64,000 bases of DNA from Tulasnella sp. 424 (GCA_019633425.1 WSUB01000057.1:163977-227976), one strand, 5' to 3'. Shown: positions 48,221 through 59,215, counted from the first letter of the stretch. The notes: generated by a model not told the origin, from the letters alone. Translations and numbers: made by a program.

Positions 48221-48457
48221 GCCCCTATCGGAACCCCCAATGAACAAGAGACTCATCCCAGTTCGGAGAAAATGAGGCCGGTGGGGAAAGAGGCGATGTC
48301 AGGGGCCAAAATTCGAATACTTTGATAACTGAGTGAGAGGCGAAATTCGGATAAAACCGCGCGACGCGCAGCACAGAAATTCGGATACTGTCCCCCCTTT
48401 CAGCGGATCAGGCCTTTGTCCACACTATCAGGGGTCCTCGGGAAATCTTGCCTCTCG
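48221..48457. repeat. Spacer with three 12-bp repeats at 34-bp steps
   Basis: Unique DNA between the two units of duplication 3. AAATTCGAATAC at 48309, AAATTCGGATAA at 48343 and AAATTCGGATAC at 48377 are exactly 34 bp apart; the sequences between them differ. Confidence 0.7.
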
Positions 48458-48713
48458 CAGATATCTTATGCCCGGAGCTGCGACTTCCAGGCCAAAGGTG
48501 TGTACAATGGCCAGAAGGAAACACGGAACTCCAACTTACCCAGCTCACACTTTTCAATTTCACGAAGTGCTTAGAAACTGCTGACGTCAACTCATGCAAC
48601 TGGTATCTCGAGCAACCGAAAGCTGTGAGGCGTCATTTATTCGACGTTCACGACCTATACTGAGCCTTTCTTTCGTTCCATAGTGCTAGGCTGCTGCTTC
48701 ACCGTACTAAGCT
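48458..48713 (+). pseudogene. Duplicated 3' half of MIX17 (dead tail)
   Basis: Repeats Mix17 from ISYARSCDFQAK onward, without the 5' exons. Two clear defects: the splice acceptor before the third exon has changed from TTTTCAG to TTTTCAA, and the last exon has TGC TAG where Mix17 has TGC CAG, a premature stop. The coding words TKCLETADVNSCNWYLEQ are otherwise kept. Confidence 0.85.
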
Positions 48714-48824
48714 AATCACACGGGAATAGGGGTATGATTTCATTGGCATTTCATTGTACCTCTGCCGACGGAATGGAACCATGGGCCATTTGAACAATTC
48801 TACGCATCGATCAACTCTAGTAGG

Positions 48825-50203
48825 TTAAGGAAGAAGCCCCGCTTCTGTAAAGGCTGTGACAGCTTCGACTATCGTATCCTCAAAGGGTCGTTCTTTAATT
48901 CCCAGTATCGTCTTGGCAGCACTGTCGTCGAGCTTCGCCAACGGTTCCAAGTTGTCGGCAGCGCCAGGAACGCCGACGGGGGGATTCACGCCCTTGTCTT
49001 TAAGAGCTTGGTTTGCATGGATGATGTCGTAAACCTTTTGGGGCCTCAATGAATCTGCAACAGTGGAGATCGTATCAGCACTTCGCCGACGTCCCCAGTG
49101 AACTGCTCGAACTTACGACTCGCAACGATGAACCGACGGTTAGCGGCTTCCGGGTGCAGCAAGGCCTCGATATGGGCGTCGGCCACATCACGCACATCAA
49201 TCGCATGGACAATGTGGTTGGTGTATGTGGTTGGATCAGGGTGTGGATTTTTAATGAGGTTGAACAATAAGCCCATCGAAATGCTCGCATCAGTCGGAGA
49301 GGTCATCTACGCAAGAGTTTTCAGTGGACGGTCTCCGTGTACAAAGCACCAATTGATTGACCTTTTGCAAGACGGGGCCTAGATTCAAGCCAGGTAAGAT
49401 GGTTACGACGTCGAAGTCCATCGATGTTTTGTTTGTCTCCACGAACGCCCAAATGGCACGTTCAGCAAGGGCTTTGCTAGCGGCATACTTGTCACCGCCT
49501 GAAGCCGCTACTCCCTTTTCGCGGACAACGCGGACGCTCTCGTCGTTCCAATCAGCCTTGTGAGGGGTAGGATAGAGAATGGCGTTCATCATCCTTTACA
49601 TCAAACTGACGAGGCGGGTTAACGTACCTCCGTGAAAGTTCGAGGGGCTTGTGTTGTCGGGTGAACCAAGGCTGATGTCGAAGACGTCACGACGACGCGC
49701 TTGACGGTAGTCCCATGCGCCTTGGCGCTCTCGAGTATACCAACGGTTCCTCGGACAGCGGGGATAATAACTTCGTCAGGTTCGCCTTCGGTGAAGTAGT
49801 TTGGAGAGGCGACGTGGGCGATGCCTTCGACACCTTTGACTGCTTCGTCAAATGCGCCATCCTGTATGTTCTCAGTGTCACCGACCAAGTACTGTTCGGG
49901 TTAGAGTGGATTTGAGTGAGGTACCTTTGTGATGTCTTCGACGACGATGTACTCGAAGTCGGGATGATTCAAGACTGCCTTGACTTGTTCACCCTTGCTG
50001 GGCGACCTGATAGTACCGCGGACCGAGAAACCTCGATCGAGTAAATAGCGGGAAATCCATAGGGAGATGTAACCGTTGGCACCTGCCAGCGCATTGCAAG
50101 CAAGGTTAAAATGCTGCCGGTAGGTGAAGATCGCTACAGCTCATGAAAGGACGCTTCACTCACCAGTGACGAGGACTTTCGACTTTGGGGAGATGGAAGG
50201 CAT
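48825..50203 (-). CDS. NAD(P)-dependent reductase, paralogue 3 (intact)
   Basis: Intact member of the tandem pair. The start at 50203 gives MPSISPKSKVLVTG and then ANGYISLWISRYLLDRGFSV. The nucleotide-binding loop is TGANGYIS, so the third glycine of TGxxGxxG is replaced, as in some relatives. Catalytic YAASK sits in the exon near 49440-49490. Later exons give ASISMGLLFNLIKNPHPDPT, HAIDVRDVADAHIEALLHPE and the C-terminal TAFTEAGLLP, ending 48825. It differs from paralogue 2 by scattered substitutions (for example AASGGDK for AASGPDK). The substrate is unknown. Its 5' flank borders unique DNA. Confidence 0.85.
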
Positions 50204-50255
50204 TATTCGATGATATTGGTACTGTCTAACTCTGCGGTTCGTATAAATCATGCCC

Positions 50256-51086
50256 GGAAGATGAGTACACCTTTCGGCGAGAAGCCCATTCGTGACACCT
50301 GGCAATCTCAGCTTACAGATGATCCTTAGTCACCATGAGTAAGACAGGCTAAATTATCAAAGCTGTTTTACGCGTCTATCAGAGAATTGGAGTGGGCTTA
50401 ATCACGACCTTCCTTATTTGGGCAACAGTCTACACGGAGATTGCGGAAGCCGGTGATACAGCGTGCTTGGCGCCTTCGTCCATGAATCATCAAATTGTGA
50501 CCACGGATAAGTTCCGGTTGATATTTCCGAGTCTTTCTATTCGGGAGGTGTTGTCGGAAGTGCATAGAAACAATGAGAGGGGACGCGCATGCCAGGGCTA
50601 GGCAGACGGAGATCACGGCGGTAATAACAGTGGTCTTACGGAGAACGGGAAATCTTGCCTCTCAATGCTTGCTCTCAATGGCCAATGATACGATGAATGG
50701 TGGTGAGGTTGGTGGAGGATGAAGTCTCGGGTAGATCACGGTTGGAGCACAGCATCGGGGTTCAGTGGTTCAATTATCAACTAGGAGCAAGTCGTTAGGG
50801 GGTCGTGTCGAGCTAAGGATACAGTAACCAAGCCAAAGAATACAAGGAACGAGGATATAGCGCAGGGATACAAGTGATACAACACGGAGGAAAGATGAAA
50901 GAAACACAAGGGTCCATGGTTTCGAACACATCGGGACAAAAACAAAACAAAGAGTGTCCGTGGCGGAGACGCTAGCTACGTGCGGCACTGACTACAAAGC
51001 ATAGAAACGAACCGGGGCAAGATAAGGTGGTAGAGACTGTGATTCAAAGGTCGGAAACGAAAAAGCCTCATGAAGATAACCGGTGC
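50256..51086. other. Intergenic, no gene seen
   Basis: About 830 bp between the reductase promoter and the 3' end of the zinc-finger gene. Only short frames; the right part (50760-51086) is A-rich and is probably untranslated sequence of the zinc-finger gene. Confidence 0.5.
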
Positions 51087-52832
51087 TTAGCAACCAAACA
51101 AGGCTGGGTCGATCTTGGAGAGATCGACTGGTTCGACGCCCATGAGAGGCCGTTCAGGAGATAACAGCCTCTGAATCTCCTCGTCCAGGTCCTCCCCGTT
51201 GGTTACCGACGGCGTGAAGGGACTGGGGTAGAAGATGGTCGGAGCCGGTGAGGGAAGTTGAGGGTTGAAAGGCGACGGTGTAGAAGTAGGGTAGGCGTAC
51301 GTCGGGAAGTATGAAGTCGAGGGCATTGGAGGGATCATGGGAGGTGTATGGAGAGCCTGAGGATTGACGGTTCCGTTTAGCGAGTAGTTGGCGAAGGACA
51401 ATGCGCTTGGTCCGTGTCCGCTAAGGTGGAGTCCAAGCCCGCTGATGGGAGCGGCGATGGGCTCGGTGCCAAAATAGGTCGAGAGCGGTAGAGAGAGGTT
51501 GACGTTCATCAACCCCAGTCCGACCGGGTTTAGTGAGCTGGGCTCGGGAAGTGAAGGTTCGATTACAGGGGCTTGAGATGGTTGGACTCTGATGTGACTT
51601 GCGGCAGATGGCGCTCGAGAGACAGGTTCGCTTCTGGGAGGCGTAGAATGATTGTCATGTGTGGCAAGGTGACGGACGAGTATGTCAGCAGTGGTTGGTT
51701 GGCTCGGAGAATGTGCTCGAGAAGCCAGAGGCGAAGTCGAGTGGGCAGAGTGTGGATGGTGGAATCGAGGAACGGTGAGGGTGGGGGTCCCGATTCTGGA
51801 TACGACCGCTGGCGTCTTGTGTCCCGCCAAGGAGATGTAAGAGGCGGGTGTAGGAACTCGGGAAGGATGGAGAGATGGTGCAGCAAGGATGGGCATGGGA
51901 GTCGAGTGATGAGAGTGAACGGGGGAGACGTGGACGGCGGAGTGAATGGGCAAAGGGGTTGGAGCGCGAGACCATTCGGGGGTTTCTTCCTTCATGCTTA
52001 TCAATGGCTTGCTGGCCAGGCGTGTCGACCGCCGAGTTGGTTCATGCGTCTCGGGCACTTCGTTCCTGCTCACATCGGAAGAATGGGCACTCCAGAAGCT
52101 GTTGTGATCGTCGTCCGCGGGATCTTCATCGTCCATTGAGATGAGTTTCCTCCTCTTGTACACCGCCGCCCTTCTATGATGTCCGGAAACCTCCGGAGTA
52201 GAGCTAGCTCCAGAATGTTCGTCGGCGGCATCGACCAGGAACTCTTCGTTGAACCTTTCTCGGGTCATCTTATTGGCCAACACGGACTCTGGGTAGGCGG
52301 CGTTGCGATGCTTCTCTCTAATGTGGGCTTTGAGCGCATCTTTACGCTTGAACGATGCGCAACCTTCAGGACACTCGAATGAAGGAGGTGCGTGTGCCTC
52401 AAATTCATGTCGCGAGCGGCTGGAGGGGTCGGAGAAGGGAGGGTGGCCGCAGTTGATTCTGCAATTGTAGGGACGATTTCCGGTACTGAGGCGGCATACA
52501 ATCAACATGCGAGATAGTTAAAGACAAATCGAGGAGACATACTGGATGTTCATATGCGTTTGCATGCCACCTTTTTGGGCAAAGCCGCGGCCGCAGATGG
52601 GGCACTCAAACTTCTTCAGTCCAAGGTGAACAGCGTTGACATGGCGTTTAACGTCCGTTGCGCGGGCGAATGAACGGGAACAGATCTGACAAGTGTGGGC
52701 TTTGCTTGAGGCTTGCTCATTAAGTGTGTTGCGAGAAGAAGCGGCCTGACCAGTGAAACAAATTAGGACTGAAAGAGTTGGAGGGGTGGTGAAGCTTAGA
52801 CGTACCTTCTTCGTTGAGCGTGTTCGGCTCAT
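51087..52832 (-). CDS. C2H2 zinc-finger transcription factor
   Basis: Probable nuclear DNA-binding regulator. Start 52832 (MSRTRSTKK), joined by an intron to AASSRNTLNEQASSKAHTCQ. Four finger-like units follow: CQICSRSFARATDVKRHVNA with a final His, CPICGRGFAQKGGMQTHMNI with the second His supplied across an intron (NIHTGNRPYNC), a variant unit C-x4-C ending RSRHEFEAH, and CPEGCASFKRKDALKAHIRE with a final His. A basic stretch (YKRRKLISM) could be a nuclear localisation signal. The C-terminal 300 residues are rich in Pro, Ser, Thr and His, typical of activation regions, with an acidic end (EDLDEEIQRLLSPER). The target is unknown. Upstream, 950 bp are shared with the divergent Rad51 paralogue. 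Confidence 0.85.
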
Positions 52833-53784
52833 AGGGAATTAGGCACTAATTTGGAGCCGAAAGGAATAAGAAATAGTTGCGGTGGTCGAAGCGGAAAGCC
52901 ACTTGAGGTGAACGTGGGGGACAGTCGGCGTCGAGATGGTAGTCGAAATGTGATGGCACGGAGGTAGCTGTGTATCAAACACGGGAGAGGGGTGGGAGGG
53001 GGATGTTGGTGGTTGGTTGAGAGTAGAATGAGGCCAAAGCGAAGGCTACATATAGTCACGAGAGGCAGGCGGAGGATCAGAGGATAGGGGGCTGATCAGA
53101 GGGCGCTAGTGCCGCTGTGGTTTTCAAGCGTCTGCTCTGAGGAAGATCGCCGTTGAGCATTTCCTCCCATTGTATGCGGAGAACTCAGAGGCAGAAGGAG
53201 CGAAGAGTGCGGACGTGCGGGGGACTGAGCGATTGCGCGCTTTACGCGGGAGGGCAGAGGGGGAACCTCGAGACAAGCTTTGAGTTTCAAGCTCCGCTTT
53301 TTTCTCTTAACTCGATACGCACAATGCCGTAGGACCCTTGTATTTCTTTGCGTCTCGCCGCTAAGAGAGGTGATTGCGTGGATACGCGGAACGCCTTGAT
53401 TCAGGCCAGCCCCGGAGCATCGCTCTATAGGTGACGTCGACGGCGGACCGGCATAAAAAAAGGGGAGACGGTGTTACAGGTAGCATCGTAATCTCTCATA
53501 TATCTTCAGGTAAAACCTCCTGCGCCAAGATGTACGCTTGAAGGGTTGGATATTGGGTTGAGGCTCTTGTGGAGATTGTGGGATAGCCACCAAGTGATCG
53601 AGGGCTAACCGTGGGACGGTAAACAAATATGACCATGGGAACAAGCGGAGTTCCAAATACTGATCGACGCGTCGGCTCAAGTTTCCCGCCGTTGTTCCGC
53701 CGCCTGCCACGCCCGCCGACAGAGAGGTCGCTCGACCATCGACAGCGTCGACACCTTGTGGCGCGAATACCTCACCCGCATCCT
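52833..53784. promoter_or_regulatory. Long divergent promoter, zinc-finger gene / Rad51 paralogue
   Basis: About 950 bp without a convincing gene; open frames of 60-80 codons on the minus strand end near 53474 and 53096 and are not believed. A CRE-like TGACGTC lies at about 53432-53438. Confidence 0.4.
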
Positions 53785-55250
53785 ATGGAACTTACGCGAC
53801 CGACAGTCACTGGTCGGCTCCTCTCAACCTTAGGCCTTCCGCCTCCGCTGGTGGCCAAACTAAAACAGGCAGGATATGAGACGACAAGTGATGTAGCAAG
53901 CACCCCAGAAGGTGAATTGACCAAAGGTAAGCATTTAAACTTCTGATTTACGCGTCTCACACGCTGAGCATTCCGAAACGCTTTCCTGGGAGCAGAGCTG
54001 GGGGTGGACCAACTTTTGCCAGCGGCGCTCCTCGCGTGTTTACCCGGCCAATCCCGTCCTCGGAGCTTTCTTGTACCTCAAGACCCATCTCTCAAATCTA
54101 TACCAGCTTCTCAAATTCTGTCTCAGTCTTTGGCCTCATCTCGCCGTCCCATCAATTCAGCCTTTACTCGTCCTAACTCGACTCCGGCTTCCGCGTTGCT
54201 TGCCAAACCTCGGACCTACCAAACACCATGCCTCGCACTCAACTCTTTACTCTCATTTGGAATCCCGACATCCAAACCGGAGACTGCCACCTTGATGCCA
54301 CCAAGCGAGGGCGGCTTGCGGTCACTATATATCCTGGAGATCTGTGGGCCGCCAGGATCGGGGAAAGCGAGTCTTGCTTTGGAGTTTGTTCGGAGTGCGG
54401 TGAGGCGCCAAGAGGCCGTCTTGATTGCAGGTGAAATAATTATCTTCCCACTTCATCGTGCTTGTACTGATGTGGCCGCCCACTCATCCAGACTGCCAGA
54501 GTACAATGACCCCAGGTCGCATCAACGACGCTCTTAGCAAGGACTCGGATTCGGACGACGAAAACCATCCATCCAAGCTTGTTTTACGAACTCATCTTCC
54601 AACCCTTCCCCATCTCATGGCATTTATTCGCAAGTTGCCTCAGTATCTTGATCAGAAGAAGGTTCGCGCCGCCTCAGTTTGAGCTTTCCACGCAGCCAAG
54701 GCTGAAGAATCTTGGCGCCCCACCAGATCAAACTTATTGTTTTCTCCACCCTTTCGTTCCTATTTCAACCGACAGAATACTTCACCTTGTCGTTTTCTGA
54801 GAAAACCCGTATCTTGGACACTGTGAAGCAATCTTTGACAAGAGCGTGTTTGGAGAATGGTGTGACAGTGAGTAAAAGGATGTGGCTACTCAAGGTACAT
54901 CTCACGTTCCCGGTCCCTAAACTCTTCACGGTCCGTGCAGATCATTATTACAAGCCAGACGGCCACGAAGCTCGTTAGACCAGATGGTTCGATAGGAAAT
55001 TTCGAGACAGGCTCTAAAGCTATCCTTACTTCCCAGCTTGGTGCGTTTTGGCAACGAGGACGCTCCGCCTCAGTGGAGATGGTCTTTTTTGGTTGTTCAT
55101 GATATTCACTGGTCACGTTCAGGAAGCACCCTTTTTACGGCCTCTCGGTCATACAGGCTAATGCTTTCAAGAGACCCGCTCGGAGTCCGGTACGTGAAAA
55201 TTTGGCGCCCCGCCCATCTTACATCGCTGATTGATAGAGGAATTTTTTAA
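53785..55250 (+). CDS. Rad51 paralogue (Rad51C-like) with altered Walker motifs
   Basis: Homologous-recombination accessory protein by family. Start ATG 53785, MELTRPTVTGRLLSTLGLPP, then a helix-hairpin-helix-like KLKQAGYETTSDVAS. The next exon leads to LYILEICGPPGSGKASLALE, then across an intron VLIADCQSTMTPGRIN. Later exons give THLPTLPHLMAFIRKLPQYL, IKLIVFSTLSFLF, RILDTVKQSLTRACLENGVT and IIITSQTATKLVRPDGSIGN, which match the Rad51C order. The Walker A Ser/Thr after GK is Ala (GPPGSGKA) and the Walker B Asp is Ser (LIVFS). The last exons are short; my best join ends SRDPLGVRGIF, TAA 55248-55250. Splice sites were placed by eye. Poor ATP binding is an inference. Confidence 0.68.
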
Positions 55251-55279
55251 GCCATGCACAACTGATCGCCTCTCCCGCC

Positions 55280-56080
55280 ATGACCTCCTCCTTAAACTCG
55301 AAAACCGGTACTCAAGGGCCACCTTCTCGTCCCCTGCCTAGCGCGGATTCTGGTGCAAAGCGAGCTGCGTTTATGATCGACGTGAGTAGCTTGGGTGTTC
55401 ACCGGTACCGGGCTCTAAAATGTGATTCTCAGAACGAAGGGCGGGTGCGGAATGTATAGCTCCAGGTGGTTCCTCGAAATATGCAGCTCAGGACATCGCC
55501 ACTAGGCCCAGGACATTCAACTGCTTATTCGATATGAACCAGGTGCTGTTTTTCTACTCATCACCTTCCTCCAAATCTAACCATATGGCAATTTAGCCAT
55601 ACAGAACCAGCCCCGAATCTCGTGAAAGCATGCAGCATGAGACCGGTAGGGCGCGGTATCTGTGTTTCAGACTGGGTCTTCAGCGACACCTATTTTTGGA
55701 CGTGCTTCGGGCTGGGGTGCCGAAGGAAGAAGAACTGTCTAACCTTGCAGGGCACGCCCGCTGGACCATTCCTCGTAGGCGCCGTAGACTCCAGGTTGGA
55801 AGCATTTCAATGTCCCATTACCCTGTGCATGTGCCATCATGCTTCCAATTCACCCAGACCTTATGGCGCGAGGAATCGCGCATTCAGATGCATCGAGGGT
55901 GCATTGTGGGAACCTGCGAACCAACTCCCGCCTCGAACCTATTTCATCGACTTTCCCCCGACACCACCACGTCCGCAGTCTGGAGAGTCCCACAGTCTCA
56001 TTCAACTCTCCCCCTAACCCCTCCCCCTCGCTGGAGAGCTTGGCCTTTGACAATATTACCTCACCACGCAGCTGATCCTG
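55280..56080 (+). CDS. Uncertain multi-exon gene, first exon conserved in a relic
   Basis: A first exon MTSSLNSKTGTQGPPSRPLP at 55280 ends AAFMID before a GTGAGT donor at about 55382. The same exon recurs in altered form at about 58985-59085, so the region has been duplicated and may be a real gene. The following exons could not be joined with confidence. A downstream frame ending TSPRS, TGA about 56075 (with RVHCGNLRTNSRLEP and FPRHHHVRSLESPTVS) may be its 3' part. No family recognised. Boundaries are provisional. Confidence 0.35.
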
Positions 56081-56090
56081 AGGACCTACG

Positions 56091-56878
56091 ATGCACCCAT
56101 TCGCGACAATTACCCGGTTTAGGCTCTTCCTGTGGCTGGCGCTCGGTGCTTTCCTCTTCTCTCAGGCTCAAGCAGCTCCTCTGGGGTCGTCGGCGACGTC
56201 GACTGGGACAGCACCGCGAAGCTCTCCAACTTTCATTTGCCTTAAGAAAGCGAGGGATGTCGCTGGGGCGTTCATCGTCGTAAGTAGTAGAAATTCGGGG
56301 ACTATGTTCGTGAATGTTCACGATCCCATCTAGGCAGCTACGAATGGAACAGCCGTGTCTGGTTTGCAAGTAAACGACGATTGTAAGCAGTCGACCGGAT
56401 TAGCTAGTTGGACTTACCTCTCATCAAACTACCTTCGTCATAGTGAACACAGCAACACTAGCCAAAGAAGGGTACATTGGTGCTTGGACCTTCAACGGAG
56501 GAGTCGTCGGTGCTTGGGACTATTGCACTTACCGATACCTCACGGTGGATTTCAGCGGGAAGTTATCTTACAAGCCAATGTGCGTTTCCAAATTCGGATC
56601 ACACCTGTTCCTGCTTGGCTTGATATTCATCTTGCGTCTCGTTTAGCACCTGGAGCTTCTCGAAAACAACGACGTCGTGGATTGCATCCTACGGGTCGCA
56701 GCTAAAGATTCGTCCCCCGTCGACCGTGGAAGGATCGAGCCCACATATCCAGTCACTGTTCCTTGCGTGTAAGCGGTCGGATGGGAAGGGTCCATGGTTG
56801 TTATTCCTTCAGACTGGGACGGACCTTCCGTTGCTGCCTTGCGCTCAGACAACTCTTTGGATCACTGCGCCGCATTGA
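56091..56878 (+). CDS. Small secreted cysteine-containing protein
   Basis: Not recognised by family. The start MHPFATITRFRLFLWLALGA is followed by FLFSQAQAAP, a strong signal peptide with a likely cut near AQA/AP. Exons then give SPTFICLKKARDVAGAFIV, AATNGTAVSGLQVNDD, LNTATLAKEGYIGAWTFNGG, VVGAWDYCTYRYLTVDFSGK, HLELLENNDVVDCILRVAAK and TYPVTVPC. A final exon reads TGTDLPLLPCAQTTLW and ends with TGA 56876-56878; without the last splice the frame would stop at 56772. The last exon is supported because its reading frame is partly kept in the relics at 59120 and 61547. About 180 residues with five or more Cys; size and secretion fit an effector-like or cell-wall protein. It is convergent with the F-box gene. 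Confidence 0.6.
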
Positions 56879-56932
56879 TTGACTAGTTGGATATGATGGC
56901 TACTGTACACTGTGCAAACCAAGTATTGAAAT

Positions 56933-58705
56933 CTACTCGTCCTCCGAGAAGAATGCGTGGTCGATCGTAACCCTTGGTGGCCTCTGTACAATCTCCCCTT
57001 CCACTAGTAGTGGATTACCGTCACCATACCTTGCGTCGAGGAAAGCTTGACAGTGTTCCAGCGTCAGATCTCTCACTTCGGTGAACTGGAGCAGCTGGAG
57101 TTGAGGGCATGCCCATCTCAATTGCCCAGTTTCTTCATCTCGCCGAAGAGATCCGAGGAAACCCAATATGTTTAACGCGTCGGCTAGGCTAAAAGCGGAA
57201 ATTTTCGTGACGGTTGGAAGCTTCCCGAGGACATCCACGGGGAAGGAAGGAATTGTTGAGTATATGACATCAAGGTGGGGTCCGCGTCCATTGGCTAAGA
57301 TCGTGATGGGAACAGCGATTCCGATTGATGTAATGAATTGGACCATCTGCCGCACCGCTTCCAATGAGTCCTCCGCCCGGAACCCGAAATCCGCAGACCC
57401 CTCTATGGCGTCGGAGCTCCGTTCGGCGCTTGAATTGTCCGCGTGCGAGTATACGGCTCTCGAGGATACTTCATTGGAAATTGTGAGACCCGTAGTAGCG
57501 GCGGTCAATTTTGGGATGAGAACTTGGAAGAAGTGGTGGTATGGGTTCTGGTCCGATGTTGGATTATCGACACGCTTGAGATGTAACCCACGAACACAAA
57601 ATGATTTGAGGTGGGGAGTTCGGATATTCGTAATGAGGTAATCGGCCAACCCCGTCGGTAGTTCGTCCAAGCGCAAGGCAAGTAAAGCTGGAAGGTGAAC
57701 GATTTGTGGCTCCAAATGCTGCTCTTTGTTTGAGCTGACAATTGTGACTCGGTACAGTGACAGGCGTCTGAGGCTGGGAGCAACCTTTAAGGTTTCTATC
57801 AGCTTCTCAACGCTTGGGCCCCCCTCTCGTAGTATCCAGCTAAGTGATAGCGATCTCAGGTGGGAAAGATCGAGGTCGTTCCACTGAGAAAGGCCAGTCA
57901 TATGAAGGGAAAGGTTCCTGAGTGATGGATATCCGGAAATTTTGATGACTGAGGACTCTGTCAGTGGCCCCATGACGTCGAGGTTAAGGTTGCGAAGTTG
58001 GGGCGCCTCAAACTCTAGGAACTGAAGCTGACTTATGCTGTAGCGAAGTTTGAGTGATAATGTCTCCCATCGCCTGGAATGCTGCCAAATAGCTCGAAGG
58101 AATTCCTCCATGGCTACCGACCCGGACAGCCTCGTATGATTAGATTCCAAGCATCGTATCGAGAGAGGTGCTTGTTCCGACATTTTGAGGCAGCGAGTAA
58201 AGTCATCTCTGTCCCATTGAATATCGGCCCAGAGACGTGGTGTTCCGAGAATTGTTTGGAGGAAAAGGTGGGAAACATGGCAAAGTTGGGTTCGGCGCGA
58301 AGGTTGTTTCCGATGGAAGGAGCCGAATCCTTTCCGTTCCTCTGAGCCGGAACTCACGATGTCGAGTATAAGGATTTCCGTGAAGACTTCCTGAGGAAGC
58401 TGGTAGATCCGTCGGGTACTATAGTTCCAGTGGCGCCTAAGGAGGGCCGCTCGACGGAGAAGCTCATTGTGGATAGAGGAGGCTGCTTGCTCCAGTTCAT
58501 AGATTTCGCGCCATCCCTGCGTGTATTTAGTGACATTGCTATGATAGTGGAAATCCAAACTTGTGAGGGACAGCGAAAGGAGGGCTTAACCCATTACGTA
58601 TACCCACTTTTCGGACGCAGTCCCTCCGCGTCGAACACTCTCCATGAGTATAGAAATTGCCTGGTCGAGCGCTTCGGGGGATGGCGACTGGATATGAGAA
58701 GACAT
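56933..58705 (-). CDS. F-box/LRR-type protein, tandem copy 1
   Basis: Probable SCF ubiquitin-ligase substrate receptor of the family expanded in agaricomycetes. A short first exon starts at 58705, MSSHIQSPSPEALDQAISIL, and ends at a GTGGGT donor near 58607. The acceptor is the shared ATCATAG, giving NVTKYTQGWREIYELEQAAS. A helical segment follows (SIHNELLRRAALLRRHWNYS), then the F-box-like motif IYQLPQEVFTEILILDIVSS and the characteristic LCHVSHLFLQTILGTPRLWA. After that come LRR-like strands (LRNLNLDVMGPLTESSVIKI, HLRSLSLSWILREGG), a conserved DQNPYHHFFQVLIPKL and the end AFLDARYGDGNPLLVEGEIV, TAG 56933-56935. The large exon is 530 codons. The target is unknown. Confidence 0.8.
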
Positions 58706-58965
58706 TTTCGCGGACCTGATAACGCTTCTTGTTCCCGCTGAGGAGTGGGTGTTGCAAGTGATCCGCTCGGAAGCAACTGCACGTAGATGCAGGTCTCACG
58801 CTTCGCCACAACCGCTTGGGACCTGGGTTAGCTCATGGCAAAGTTGAAATGATCCTTTACTTTATTTATCATCGAGCAATGTCAACAAATAAATGAAGGT
58901 AGTCATAAATCTTTTATATGACAGAATTGGATCGTTATCCACCATTTCAAACTCCGATAGCATAA

Positions 58966-59215
58966 CCATGCACCGTTGATCACTTCTCCCGTCATCACTT
59001 CGTCCTTAAGATCTAAACCTAGCACTTCAGAGCCATTTTCTCGTCCTCCGCATAGTGTACATTCTGGGGTGAAGCAGGTTGCATTCATGATTAACCCGAG
59101 TGTACCGATCGGAAGGGGACCACGGACGTTGTTCCTTCAGACTGAGACGGATCTTCCAATGCCGATTTGCGCTTATACCACCCTATGAATAGCTGCGCCA
59201 CATTGATTGAATTTT
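58966..59215 (+). pseudogene. Chimeric relic: exon 1 of the uncertain gene fused to the tail of the secreted gene
   Basis: The left part (58985-59085) mirrors the first exon at 55280: ITSSLRSKPSTSEPFSRPPH, then SGVKQVAFMIN against SGAKRAAFMID. From about 59095 it mirrors the intron and last exon of the secreted gene (GTTGTTCCTTCAG, then TETDLPMPICAYTTL). The join lies near 59090. The frame reads through for 70 codons but has no ATG at its beginning. A deletion relic, not a gene. Confidence 0.65.

Larger units (their letters stand above)
48458..50255. repeat. Tandem duplication 3, unit 2
   Basis: Direct repeat of 46420-48220 in the same orientation, carrying the Mix17 tail and reductase paralogue 3. 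The end matches at GTTCGTATAAATCATG. Confidence 0.85.
55252..58860. repeat. Duplication 4, unit 1 (uncertain gene, secreted gene, F-box gene 1)
   Basis: Reference unit: it holds the whole uncertain gene, the secreted protein and F-box gene 1. Shortened versions follow at about 58960-61150 and 61445-63640. Confidence 0.7.

Noticed and set aside
48309..48388. CRISPR-like array (12-bp repeats with regular spacing)
   Set aside because: Repeats are too short and only three, there is no cas gene, and the host is a eukaryote; kept only as spaced repeats.
16326..48713. Repeat-induced point mutation as the cause of the defects in duplicated copies
   Set aside because: The changes are mixed: C to T at some sites, but A to G at the reductase start, a two-base insertion in the TPR gene and deletions in the F-box units. 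There is no dense C-to-T bias.
51573..52139. 188-codon plus-strand frame
   Set aside because: Antisense to the Pro/Ser-rich region of the zinc-finger gene; no independent signal.
55630..56283. 217-codon frame overlapping the uncertain and secreted genes
   Set aside because: It overlaps the signal-peptide exon in another frame and is Arg-rich with no motif; the secreted-gene frame is better supported by relics.
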